This document shows positions 31,382-42,217 of a stretch of 64,000 nt of DNA, one piece after another. Under the pieces are notes generated by a model, which worked only from the letters and a program-made list of their open reading frames with translations, had not been told where the DNA came from and did not search any database. The position numbers were made by a program, and so were the translations under genes. Each line of letters begins with the position of its first letter. Position 1 is the first letter of the stretch. The DNA is from Siphonodentalium dalli (lineage: Eukaryota > Mollusca > Scaphopoda > Gadilida > Siphonodentaliidae), in contig CP136061.1 of NCBI GenBank assembly GCA_032622095.1, positions 122,960,754 to 123,024,753 of the forward strand, in the 5' to 3' direction.

Positions 31382-31572
31382 ATATATGCATGCAGTGTTG
31401 TGGCGCACTTGTTGGAAATGGTACTAAAAGAGTTAATAAGTATGGAACCTTTATGCCCTCGGTATAATCTGATTGTCTCTGTCCACTCTGATTATTACAC
31501 ACTGGGAACATTGATGTGATGGCTATGGTTTGTTTGTTATTCCCAGTAAGAAGGCATGTTAATATTTCAGAC

Positions 31573-32306
31573 TAGGGCCCTGCTAATCGATTCAAATTGT
31601 TTGTCTGATTCGATTCGATTCGAAATCGGCTGTCCTGATTCAAATTTTATATTTACAACATTGATCTTGTGCTGAGAAACTTTGCGATACTAGTGACCGC
31701 ATGCACAGACAAATAATTATTAAACACTGTCACAAATTATCTATAAATAGACCGCCAAATTATTTTATTCATTATAATCTCAGTAAGAATGATGTAAACC
31801 AAATATGACTCCGGGATTCCAGGAGTCGAATGTCACAGCCATGCAAAGTCATTCGGAAAACCTCACAAGTTTCCATCCCATATACCGGTATACTGCCATA
31901 GGCCAAGGACTCGTTCAGCATGATACAATTCAAATGGCAGATTTCAGTACAACTCTGAAGTTTGAGGACTGCAAAAGTTCGAAAGCACCTTGTAAGAGTT
32001 ATTCCCCATCCACCACTCATCGCATTCAATGATTCACATCCATCAGTATTTATGAGGAAAATGAGATGCATGCAGAAGACTCATTAATATTGTTAGGTAA
32101 TATGCAATCCATTGGTGATTAGTTATTAATAGGTTTTCGGTTCGTTACAGCCACCATTTTAAGTGTTTACCGAACTGATCCATCTATTTACTGTTGATAC
32201 ACTTGATATAATGATTCGATTCGAGATTCGATGTGATTTTAAATCTCTTACACGATTCGATTTGAGATTTGATTCAAAATGAAGATCCATGATTCGCAGG
32301 GCCCTA
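31573..32306. mobile_element. Inverted-repeat element (TAGGGCCCTG ends)
   Basis: TAGGGCCCTGCTAATCGATT at the left is mirrored by TAGGGCCCTGCGAATCATGG read inward from 32306. The subterminal regions on both sides are full of GATTCGATTCGA-type repeats. I see no clear target duplication, so a hAT-like origin is only a suggestion. ORFs of 75 and 99 aa inside overlap on opposite strands. Confidence 0.55.
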
Positions 32307-32447
32307 TATGACTATGTCAGATTTTTAATACTCTCTTCCATAAGATCAAACATAACAGTGTGGCCGAGTTGAAGCATTCCAAATTTATTTCCATAAAATT
32401 ATCTAGCAGATGGATAATAAATAAATGACAACAAATTTGATCCGCTT

Positions 32448-32670
32448 CATCTGTGGCGAATTTGTCATCCACCTGGATCTACATCATTCATTATACTCAT
32501 AATTCTTTCGATTCAATCATTATGTATATATATTTTTTAAATTCTGGCTGTTCTTATGGGAAAAATTAATGTTCATTTATTCATCAAAAATAAAAACAGA
32601 GTCCATTCGGGAATCAACCTTGTCTCTAATTTTACTATTCCACATGCTGGATCAGGTTCATAAATGCAAG
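32448..32670 (+). repeat. Dispersed direct repeat, copy 1
   Basis: GAATTTGTCATCCACCTGGA, GATTCAATCATTATG, GAGTCCATTCGGGAATCAAC and CTTGTCT align in order with 35192-35395. The two are 2.74 kb apart. No retroviral pol, primer site or TG..CA ends are visible, so I do not call them LTRs. Confidence 0.7.
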
Positions 32671-32702
32671 TAACGTAGGTAAATCGCCCACCATTAGTTT
32701 TT

Positions 32703-32778
32703 ATGTTTACTCATACCATAGTATGGTAAACATAGTGTCGTTGCCCGGATTGACCACTCGTCGTTCGTCCGTCTGTCC

Positions 32779-32817
<39 letters not shown>

Positions 32818-33000
32818 CGTAGACACTTTACGAGTAATGCGATAACTCAAACATTTTCTATCCGATCGAAACCAAATTTGGTATGTGAGTTTCACAGCCC
32901 AAAATACAGATCGAGTTCGAATATGGGTTTGATCCGAGTAATTTTAAAGGAGTTATGACCCTTTTTCGAGAAAAAACATTTTTAAAACAAAATTGGATTT
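32703..33000 (+). mobile_element. HEL-E element start
   Basis: The 5' hairpin ATGTTTACTCATACC / GTATGGTAAACAT (32703-32733) is followed by a GTCTGTCC/CTGT run (32764-32820). One core unit follows: GATAACTCAAACATTTTCTA, CGAAACCAAATTTGGTATGT, GATCGAGTTCGAATATGGGT, GAGTTATGACCCTTTTTCGA. The 3' end is not recognised. Confidence 0.6.
32771..32818. repeat. (CTGT)n microsatellite
   Basis: About eleven CTGT units with terminal CCGT variants, inside the HEL-E start. Confidence 0.95.
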
Positions 33001-33202
33001 TTTTAGATTTAGCTCCTTGCTAAATTTAGCATATACAAACAGATACAAATATTAAATTTTGTTTGAACTTTAATAACAATAAAAAAAAAAGTTTAATAAT
33101 AAAAAATATTGACACTTTCATTTATTTTAGTTTTATACGATTAATTAGGTGTGATATCCTGTTTTGAAAATATGAAGATTTTATTGCAATAGTTTCATGT
33201 AA

Positions 33203-33475
33203 TATAATGATATCAATAAATTACCATGTGAACATCCAGAGTATATGAGAGGACATTTTATAGATGTTGTCATTCCAAGTGAAATCTGTTATGAAATGAG
33301 TGATGACATATTAGACAGAGCTCTGGTGGTCAAGATAAACAACACTGGTGGCTGGCTGTTTGTTTATTCTAACTGTCAAATTGATTTATGGCAGCATAAG
33401 ACTGTTGTTTATCCTATTCTTGAAATTGCATTACAGGGTGAGATAAGAGCCCCCACTCACCTATATAAAACTTAG
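33203..33475 (+). CDS. Possible coding exon, unidentified
   Basis: The frame is open from 33203 (after TAA at 33200) to TAG at 33475. The translation around an ATG at 33245 reads MRGHFIDVVIPSEICYEMSD..., DRALVVKINNTGGWLFVYSN... and QIDLWQHKTVVYPILEIALQ. Composition is balanced for such AT-rich DNA (W, G, C, H, D all present), and no repeat underlies it. A good splice donor, CAGG|GTGAGATA, occurs at about 33437 and would end the exon after LQ/G. Acceptor candidates (CATCCAG at about 33239) lack a pyrimidine tract. I do not recognise the family. It may be chance. Confidence 0.35.
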   Translation, partial: YNDINKLPCEHPEYMRGHFIDVVIPSEICYEMSDDILDRALVVKINNTGGWLFVYSNCQIDLWQHKTVVYPILEIALQGEIRAPTHLYKT

Positions 33476-35191
33476 TGTCTTCTAAATTCCATTAATTTGC
33501 TTCAAAAATAATTAACCCTTTCCAAGGTTTCCATAGACACATGCTATAATGTACATGGACTCTTCTTCATATCTCTTAATATCTGTTGGGTATCTTTGCA
33601 CACTATTCACTTATATAAATTTTGGTTTTGACTGATTAATTGATTTTTGAAAAATATATTAACCCTTCAGACATGTGCTTTCAATTTGAAATTAAAATAA
33701 CAGCTGATGGCCAATATGATTTATCTATGCAATGGGAATCAGGCAGATAAATATACAATGACTATTGTAAGTGATGACTTGTTTTGAAAATCAATATGGT
33801 AGATGTTAGTGTTTCCAGGAACCTTATTTTCCCATTTGTTCATATTTTCATGGTTGATTGAATTTTAGGGGCCACAGAGCACTTAGAAGATTAACATTGA
33901 AGGTTGTGGCTTTTAGTGTCCAAGCTACTTGTAAAACATTGTAATGTGTGAAACCATTTAATTGAGGGCTAACTTACTTTCTTTTATATGAACGATTTAG
34001 TGGTCATAGGGGCAAGCATCCTCATCATATTATGTCTGTATAACATTATATAGATAATACTTTTGAATTGTATAAACTACATATATTTTTGAAAACCATG
34101 CATACACCCCTGTTATGAAACACTTAATCTTATTTAATACACAGGTCAGATCTGATCTTATATCTGTCCATGTTTGATAAATAAATAACTGGGGAGAAAG
34201 GGGGGGGTAATTAAAGTACCATTTAAATATGAGATGGAATCCCCTACATGTATGTCATTCTAAGCAGTCTGGCTTGTCAACAAATTATAATTTCTCTTTA
34301 GAAGTGAATAAATTTTGAATATCTGGCATGTCAAAAGTGTTAAAGATAGGGATTTATCACTTTTGCTTCCAATGAGTTAACTTAAACTCCTAAACATGTC
34401 CTCCGAAATCACTAAACCATTGGATCTCACAGTGAGAGGTCCTTGGGTGAATAGGGACAGAGTTATGATATTTAAAACTACTCCTCCCCACCCCAAATAC
34501 TTTAACCCTTCCTTAAGACAAATTATTTGAGCTTTTGATTTCAAGTTGGGTACTGATATATGGATTAATTCCTGTGATCATATCTTTGACAAATTATCAA
34601 TTATGACTAGTCGCTATTGCCAAGGTATGGGTTAAACATCTGCCGATCGTGATCGGCCTCTCGTTTATGTATCTGTGACAGTGGTTTAAATATTAATCAA
34701 CCATACTCTCTAACTAATAAAACATTAGAAAGTAGCTTGATGCCTGAGTTTCAATTACAAAGTGATTTAAAAATGAAATTGACTATTCAAAAGATATAAC
34801 AATATAATTATAAAGACAATTTTAGGAGGAACTATTTTGTGTGCCAGACTACACGAGTGAAGGAGCAAGACATACACAAGAATACGTTCTCTTTTCTGTT
34901 GCTCAGAACAACAACAAAACAAAAAGCTTTGAGTAACGGAAAAGAGCTTGTTTCTTCTAATTACCTCCACCTCCCCAACCAACCTCCCCTCCCAATAGTG
35001 GGTACCGCTCATATAATGGCCTCTTATCAGTTGGGTTGTTGACGTGCTTGAATTGCTCACTACACCTTTCTGTTCATCACCAGCATCTATCATCTTTCCT
35101 TTATGTCCATATTTCTTCGTTCATTAGGATCTATGCTAGGAGTTTGCGTCACGAATGAAACGCACACACTCCATTCTTCAGAAGCAAAGGT
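33476..35191. other. Low-repeat stretch, possible intron or intergenic DNA
   Basis: No repeat family used elsewhere in the window appears between 33.5 and 34.8 kb. A few TTAACCC starts (33513, 33659, 34500) lack matching ends. A 108-aa minus ORF (34767-35093) has no motif I recognise. Confidence 0.4.
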
Positions 35192-35395
35192 GAATTTGTC
35201 GTCCACCTGGATCTATATCATTCATAATACTCATAATTCTTTTGATTCAATCATTATGCATATATAAAAAAATTTAATTCTGACTTCTTATGGGAAAAAA
35301 TCATATTCATCAAAAATAAAAAGAGAGTCCATTCGGGAATCAACCTTGTCTATAAATTTTTACTATTCCACCGGGATCAGGTTCCTAAATACCTA
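35192..35395 (+). repeat. Dispersed direct repeat, copy 2
   Basis: GAATTTGTCGTCCACCTGGA, GATTCAATCATTATG, GAGTCCATTCGGGAATCAAC; see 32448-32670. Confidence 0.7.
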
Positions 35396-35758
35396 ATCCT
35401 GAATACTTCACCAAGCGGTAGAAGCTATGTGCCTTTCAGTGTATTATTACAAAGTATCCTTCTATACTGACACATTAGCGAAATTGAACAAACCATTTAA
35501 TTTCCAAGAACCATAACAGATTTGGCTCAATACCACAAAGCTCTGTGCCTATAATTTTCTATTTTCAAATTTTAATAGTATTCTATTTCACATAGTTTAC
35601 TAGATTAGTTTATACTGCAATTTACCAAGAAACACTCAGCCTTCTACTTCACGTTTACCCTCCCAAGGTCTAGATTAAACATTACTCACTTTAATAGTCA
35701 TTTTACTTCTCACCTTTTTACTCTTGCTACTGTTCATATGCCCACATGGCCAAAATGT
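35396..35758. other. No feature recognised
   Basis: AT-rich spacer before TTAA-5. Confidence 0.45.
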
Positions 35759-36171
35759 TTAACCCTTTCTATACTAACACAAATAATAATTGACTAGTAG
35801 ACTATGACTATGGCCATTGTTGAACTTATTATCTGAAGATTTCCGACCAATTAACCCTTTCAGTGCCAAGTCCGATTTTTGTATCAACCCATATTTCCTT
35901 GATCATTTTTCAAATTTATTGATTATAATAATGTGATACATTGATAAATCAATAAATTTGAAAAATGATCAAGGAAATATGGGTTGATACAAAAATCAGA
36001 CTCGGCACTGAAAGGGTTAATAGATTATATAATCTTTCTCCACTTGTATTAGCTTTTTGTCTGTCTGTTGTCAGGTTTTATTACCTGAACATCCCTATAA
36101 ATGAATCTTGGACAATTGCAATGTATATTTTAATGACTGAATGGGAGAATCCATTTAGTAGGCAGGGTTAA
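35759..36171. mobile_element. TTAA-5 MITE, interrupted copy
   Basis: It starts TTAACCCTTTCTATACTAAC and ends GAATCCATTTAGTAGGCAGG, GTTAA. The middle carries CATTGTTGAACTTATTATCT, shared with 38990-39010. At 35851 TTAA-2 interrupts it, and the host resumes at TAGATTATATAATCTTTCTC. Fragments of the family also occur at 5160, 38910, 48372, 58236, 59415 and 61425. Confidence 0.75.
35851..36020. mobile_element. TTAA-2 copy 2, nested in TTAA-5
   Basis: It has perfect TTAACCCTTTCAGTGCCAAG and GGCACTGAAAGGGTTAA ends. The centre is shortened relative to 1962-2179: left arm to GTGATACATTGAT, then AAATCAATAAATTTG. Confidence 0.9.
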
Positions 36172-36290
36172 AATGACATGTTGGTCGCAAACAGGGTCGA
36201 TCTAGATATATGTTAGGTTTGTTACGTTCCAGACACAATGTTTTAAATTCTTATCCCAGTACAGACCAGGGTCCATTTCTTCAAACCGGC

Positions 36291-36716
36291 CTTGCCAACA
36301 TCATTGCTAAACCAGCATGACCCACCAACATTATAGCGAAATCGGTATGATTCACCAACATTGGACCCATCAACATTGGACCCACCAACATCATAGCTAA
36401 ACCAGCATGACCCACCAACATCATAGATATAAATCGGCAGGACCCACCAACATGACCACAAACATCATAGCAAAATCGGCATGACCCACCAATATCAACA
36501 AAATCAGCATGACCCACCAACATCATAGCTAAATCAGCATGATCGACCCAGCAAGTTGCATCAACATCATAGTTAAATCGGCTGGACCCCCCCCCCCCCC
36601 CACAACATAACTAAATCAACAGGACTCACCAACATAGCATGACCCACCCATATGGCAAAATCAGCATGACCCACCAACATGATAGCGAAATTGGCATGAC
36701 CCACAAACATCATAGC
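36291..36716. repeat. 30-bp minisatellite, block 1
   Basis: The unit is CATCATAGCTAAATCGGCAT, GACCCACCAA, with many deletions (CATGACCCACCAACATGACC). It contains a C run at 36586-36601. The array continues at 37813-38075 after the TTAA-6 insertion. Confidence 0.9.
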
Positions 36717-37812
36717 TTAACTCTTTCGCTGCCACTCAGCGCCGCAGATGGATTCCCCACTGCCAACCATGCAATACATGTATAACAAGCATTATGATTA
36801 TATATGAGTAACATAGTGTATCTTAATTGGAATAATGTGTTGAAACTTTATATGTAATTAGACATATAGGCATCGCAAGTTCATAGCCACTCATGCCACC
36901 ACCATAGAGTTCATGTTACCTTGGTGGCCATCTTGGTTTACACACCAATGGTTGTGTTTGCTGCATATTCAAGCATATATGGGTATATATGGGTGCTTTC
37001 AATGCAGAAATTGGTAATGCTCAAAATTTATTTCTCACTTTACCTTCATTAGTTGACTTCTTTCAGGGAGGGACCCATACCCAGCCAAAATGTGCTATAT
37101 ATACCCACATTTGAATAGGTCACGTGACTGGTGATTACTATGAACTTCTGTGTATGGTCACATATACCATGTACATACATGTATAGGTATGGGCAATGCA
37201 GTAACATTTCATTATATTGTATGTATCGTCTTATGTTGTTGGACTTATAACTATATAGACATGTTGATATGTTGCAGCCACAATGTCTGCCCCACATTGG
37301 TCACATGACTTTGGCGGCCACCTTGGATCTATATATAATGCCAGTATAGCCGTATGTTTTTGGTATTTTCGGAATTAATTATGTTATAAGCTTGTGATGA
37401 ACATGTCATTCTGGGTATAGGTTGCTGTATTTGAATTTCCATTTTGTATTATTGGTTAAAGTCTAATAGCTGGAGACACACGTGACCTATGAAAAATTCA
37501 CGTGACCATGACATCACCATGCAAGTGCCCATATATAATGAATGGTTCGTATTATATATATATATATAGTCCTACATACAGAGACTGCCTCTAAAGACTT
37601 ACCTGCACTATCTCACACATTTTCTGGTGTTATATAGTCTGGAACATGCATGTGTCCATCATTGCGACTCATATACATCACATTAACTGGATGGCTATAT
37701 TTTCTCCTCATGTGCCCGTCCTGCTGGAGCATGTACCCAATTTCGACTCAAGTCGCTATCGGCAGTGTATGGGTAATTTGACTGTAGTCACAATCGGCAG
37801 TGAGAGAGTTAA
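36717..37812. mobile_element. TTAA-6 element inserted in the minisatellite
   Basis: The 1,096-bp insertion is bounded by TTAA. The termini are TTAACTCTTTCGCTGCC and, inverted, TTAACTCTCTCACTGCC (15/17). An uninterrupted array unit, CATCATAGCTTAATAATCAG at 37830, shows the pre-insertion TTAA. There is no transposase ORF; the longest frame is 82 aa (minus) without a motif. It is non-autonomous piggyBac-like, larger than the other TTAA families here. Confidence 0.85.
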
Positions 37813-38075
37813 TCAGCAGGACCCACAAACATCATAGCTTAATAATCAGCAGGACTCACCAACATCATAACTAAATCGACTGGACCCACCAACATAGTTA
37901 ATTGACAGAACCCACCAACATCATAACTTAAAACCAGCAGGACCCACCAACATCATAGCTATTAAAATCGTCAGGACCCACCAACATCATAACTAAATCG
38001 GCAGGACCCACAAACATAACCAAATCGACCGGACCCACCAACATCATAACTAAATCGGCAAGACCCACCACTTTC
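37813..38075. repeat. 30-bp minisatellite, block 2
   Basis: The units are of the form CATCATAACTAAATCGGCAG, GACCCACCAA, about nine copies. This block favours CAGGACCC where block 1 favours CATGACCC. Confidence 0.9.
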
Positions 38076-38844
38076 ATAAAGCGTATTTAATCTACACTAA
38101 AATACACTCCACCTACACTAAAATATAATCCATATCAATGAAATTTAGCTTGCGAAATTGTGGTTATATATACACCCACACAAGAGGTGGGGGGGGGGGG
38201 GGGGCAAAAACAAAAATATTTTTTAGTGTAGGTGAAAGATAACACACAAATTTCCATGTTGGCCTGATTGATGTACTGGAAGACAAAAATATGAACAGGA
38301 CAATTGTACTATGGCTTGAAAGCAGACTAGCAATCTCTTAGTGCTCTGGGGGTAGAATCATATAAATTTTTATTTCACAAAAAATCTTTCATCAAGGAAG
38401 GAAAAAAACACTGCTTTTCCTTCTGTTCTCTTTTGATTGCCTTTGCTTTCATTATAAGTCTTCCCATAATTTTATTTCTGCTGTGAGAATAATAAAGGTT
38501 TTCTCAGGCAATGTCTTTGAGTAATCACCAGGGGATTTTACCTTGATAAAACATCTTCACTAATGGGAACTCAATGAGTGATTACGCTGCCTTTTTGGGT
38601 TTCTTTAAAGTTTTCTGATGAAAATGATTGGATTTTGATTATGCCTGTTATTTTTTCTTCTGTTGTTGCATGATGCCAGTGACTTTTGGGAATAATATTC
38701 TGGTCTTTGAGATCTGATTTGATGCTGTCTAACTACAGCATATATCAAGAATGATAACTCTATTATTTTATATATCTCTGTCTTGGGAATAGAAAGACTA
38801 CTATTAAAATGATACTGGGAGGGACGCCTGAATCATGAAATGGC

Positions 38845-38875
<31 letters not shown>

Positions 38876-38909
38876 GCGAACTAGTTCTGGAGAGTACATC
38901 AAAATATGT
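38076..38909. other. Unique spacer with long G runs
   Basis: G runs lie at about 38189-38204 and 38851-38876 (26 G). The 69-aa minus ORF with polyproline reads the second run and is not a gene. Confidence 0.5.
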
Positions 38910-39060
38910 ACATACTAAGTACTCATTAAGGAGTAGTTCCCTTAGGAAATGTTCAGACAATAAGTTCAACAAACAACTTTAGGTCATTTGTTGAACTTAT
39001 TATCTGAACATTTCCCACCAATGAATAAGAATCCTTCTGCACTTTTATTATCTGTCGTCT
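38910..39060. mobile_element. TTAA-5 internal foldback fragment
   Basis: GGAAATGTTCAGACAATAAG, TTCAACAAAC is mirrored by GTTGAACTTATTATCTGAAC, ATTTCCC. CTTCTGCACTTTTATTATCT follows. The terminal TTAACCC is not found nearby. Confidence 0.65.
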
Positions 39061-39379
39061 GCTTATTTTTTCGGAAAATCCCTCCAGATGAAATTCTGAA
39101 AACAAAAAGGGAAGAGTTTTAAAGGAGATGATTTAGTTGATTGATAAATAATCAATTGTTCATATTTTAATATGTCACACCAAATAAGGAATTTAAGATG
39201 ATTTTTATTGTCACAATTAAGTTGTAGGTTGTGCTCGCATGTTATATTAAAACACCAATTAATGAATATTTACTATCATCGTAAAACGCATGTGCATCTA
39301 AATAAGGAGATTTACACAATAGTATATATGTCATCTCACGCCATCTCAACAGCACACACAGAATAGACAGCATGTTTAT

Positions 39380-39629
39380 CATCAAGCCTTGAAATAGGGT
39401 GTCTGTCATTTGCAGAATGAGGTCCCCAGAGGGTGAATTTAGTGATGCTACCCCGCATAGCAGGCTAGCATCACCCTCTGGGGACCTCATTCTGCTTACA
39501 CCTCAGCAAAATGAGGTTCACAGAGGGTGAATTTGGTGATGCTAGCCCGCTATGCAGGGTAGCATCACTAAATTCACCCTCTGTGGACCTCATTCTGCAA
39601 ATGACAGACACACTATTTCAAGGCTTGCA
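39380..39629. mobile_element. FB-1 short form with intact termini
   Basis: The termini are CAAGCCTTGAAATAGGGTGT and its inverse ACACTATTTCAAGGCTTG. The long interior is deleted, leaving two hairpins (39419-39494, 39508-39598) separated by TTACACCTCAGCAAAAT. This copy best defines the terminal repeats. Confidence 0.85.
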
Positions 39630-40210
39630 TGTTTATCATTATATCATTCTTTCTTGTTTATTTAAGAAATGAATGTAGTGGAGGTTTGTGTTATTGGAGG
39701 ATACGGCAGCTAGGTGCTGTGGTCTTTGGGATTTGCGATTTACACTAAATGTGCCCCCCCCCCCCAACGACCACAGCGCTGTATCCCCCAATAACTCAAA
39801 CACCTACTGCATTCATTTATTTATAATATTTCTATAGCTTTTTGGTGATTTGTTCCCATAAAAAAGCTGAGTGTATTCTTATTTATTTTCACAAAATGGC
39901 AGATAATTTTAGACTAGCCCACACAGCAAATTAAGTCAGCCCAATATAAGATTTCCAAACTCTTAGCTATGATAACGTGATCGATATAAATAAATCACTT
40001 CAGATGTAAACCGGGTGACCCAATCGGCAGTTGATCAATCACCAAACAGGATTTAGTGTAACACAGACAGGCTATGTAAATATTCATGTTTATTATACAT
40101 TTTTTTTCATGCATGGTGACTGCCTTTTGACTTTATGTTAAATCCTGTGAAGGAGAAATTAAAATATATACAGCGAATTTGGCCCCTGAACCAGGACAAT
40201 TCCTGGAACT
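39630..40210. other. Unique spacer
   Basis: A small inverted pair flanks a C run: GGAGGATACGGCAGCTAGGT (39696) against GCGCTGTATCCCCCAATAAC (39776). Nothing else is recognised. Confidence 0.4.
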
Positions 40211-40420
40211 AACATGGTAGTTATAATGATAATGAGTTTATGGCTTGAGTCATTAACTCATTTTCATTATAATTACCATGTTGTTTACATCGTTCATAGA
40301 ACACACGAGTTTATTTTGCACTCATCCATGGCTCAAATTAATTCATTTGTTAAATATGTTCTGTTGACTATAATAGGAGATGGTCCCATAAAATGGCGGA
40401 TTTAGTGTACATTACCCCTT
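40211..40420. repeat. Dispersed repeat, copy 2, with hairpin start
   Basis: ACATGGTAGTTATAATGATA, ATGAGTT mirrors AACTCATTTTCATTATAATT, ACCATGT (40211-40283). The remainder aligns with 19290-19452. It abuts TTAA-4 at its right end. Confidence 0.65.
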
Positions 40421-40672
40421 TAACCCTTTGAGTGCCAGGTTGATTTTTGTATCAACCCATATACCCTGTGCCAATGCATTCTCTTATATATGCGAGTCGA
40501 CCATAGGTCGCCTCGCATATATAAGAGAATGCATTGGCCTAACAATTTTTTTTTTTTTTTTTTTTTTTTTTACAATTTTTTACAATTTTAATGATTTATT
40601 CTTATATTCTTTAACAGACTTATTTTGTAGTTTAGGGCCGATGAGATCGGCCCCTGGCACTCAAAGGGTTAA
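40420..40672. mobile_element. TTAA-4 MITE with borrowed hairpin module
   Basis: The termini are TTAACCCTTTGAGTGCCAGG and CCTGGCACTCAAAGGGTTAA. Next inward is GATTTTTGTATCAACCCATA, shared with TTAA-2. Then comes a hairpin module (40468-40535) identical in stem to TTAA-1/TTAA-3 and in tip (CGACCATAGGTCG) to TTAA-3. A 30-base T run follows. It looks like a mosaic of families. Confidence 0.85.
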
Positions 40673-41577
40673 TGTTATTTAGAGTGGTGATGTTTTTACA
40701 GACTTTTATTTTTTGTGCATATTTACCCACTACGAGTGCCTTGGATCCCTTTAAATCACTCTCCTGTCTGCTACTGTTCCCTTTTATGAATGTTCTGCTG
40801 ACGATCTACTATAGAGAAAGCATATGTCACATCAGGAAAATTTCAAAATTTATCAGGTGTTCCTTCTACTTATGTCATCACATGCTGTGTTCATAACAAA
40901 TTCTTATAAAAACAGTTAATTCAAATTTCCATTGGGATTCAAATCAGTAGATAGCATGCGGAATACCAAATTCACTTGTGCATGCAACAAAGCACTTGGA
41001 ATTGATATTTATGCAAAAAAAATTCATCAACACGCACATTTTACTTTAAAAATTACAGCATTTTGCCCGAAGTTGTCTGACTGATCGCTGATTAATTCCC
41101 ACCGAGGTTCCATTCTTCTAAAGCTCATCGTATATTATGTACTTAATAAATTATTCTGCCATTTAGGACATATTATTGTAATATCTTTGCCGCCTATTGA
41201 ATTATAGTATTTTTGTAAATACATTCTATTCTCTCAAGACATTGAATTATTCAAAGTAATTATAGACTAGGCAACGGTTTTAGCAAATATCTGTCACAAA
41301 ATATGATAACATTCTTCACAATTTGTGATTGTGAGTTAATTGCTCTCACAATAGATGATTATTGTAGAATTTCTCATGTATTATATAAACAACGTCTGCA
41401 ATTTGGAACTTCAGTTTGTAACTTGCAATTACTTTTCACGTATTTCATTCCAATGTAATATGAATTAAAATCCTACCCCATAATGATAAATTAATAACTA
41501 GTAGTTATAACTGAAGAGTAGTTACTTGATTCACATTCACTGATTTATAATTATAGCTACAATAACATCCCTATAAA
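40673..41577. other. No feature recognised
   Basis: AT-rich, low-repeat stretch; the 74-aa ORF at 40672 has no motif. Confidence 0.45.
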
Positions 41578-42217
41578 TACAGTAATGCCCTAAATAATCG
41601 ACTCCTTAACCACAGCAGAATTATGGGTAACTTTTCAGGATTTAGTTGGAAATATGGCTTGTTGCCATTCATCGGAAAGCTCTCACTGAGAAATTACCAT
41701 GGGGCGTATTTTGCCACGCCCTATCGATGCTCATGTTGTTTGAATACCGAAATATCTCATGAGTGTCTGGAAAGAAATATCAAATTTTCACCACAGCTGC
41801 ATCTTCTATTAGAGATACATACGATGATCTACATTTCATTAATTTTCCGCTATTTTATAGGCAAGCATATAATAAAAATGGGTTCTTATATGCATAATAC
41901 TTATTGAATTATAGTAGTCTGATATATGGGGCGTACATTGAACTTTCTTGTATGACTCCTCACAGATGACAATCCACTTTTCCCTATTAAAGTGACTGTT
42001 CTCAATTTGAAGTCTGTAGGCTCAGTAGGCTTGTCCCCGGTCCATACAGTAATTCCCCAAATAATCGACTCCTTAACCACAGCAGAATTATGGGTAATTT
42101 TTCAGGATTTAGTCGGAAATATGGCTTGTTGCCATTCATCGGAAAGCTCTAAATCCTGAAAAGTTACCCATAATTCTGCTGTGGTTAAGGAGTCAATTAT
42201 TTAGGGCATTACTGTTA
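41578..42217. mobile_element. Composite: TA-1 left arm, interior, full TA-1 (copies 7 and 8)
   Basis: 41578-41693 is a TA-1 left arm ending at the palindrome centre (GGAAAGCTCTCACTGAG). 41694-42044 holds GAATACCGAAATATCTCATG, AGTGTCTGGAAAGAAATAT and GCTATTTTATAGGCAAGCAT. 42045-42217 is a TA-1 with both arms. The same order occurs at 44454-45351. The 94-aa ORF starting in the arm is not a gene. Confidence 0.75.

Noticed and set aside
34617-34634. Right end of a TTAA element starting at 33513
   Set aside because: The ends share only TTAACCC; the next bases (CCAAGG against CCTTGG) are not inverted copies.
32448-35395. LTR retrotransposon bounded by two 0.2-kb direct repeats
   Set aside because: The repeats lack TG..CA ends, there is no primer-binding site or polypurine tract that I can see, and no gag or pol frame lies between them.
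38763-38972. Polyproline ORF
   Set aside because: It is the translation of a 26-base G run.
41623-41907. 94-aa ORF starting MGNFSGFSWKYGLLPF
   Set aside because: The N-terminus is the TA-1 arm, and the same peptide start appears at several TA-1 copies. It is transposon sequence, not a protein family.
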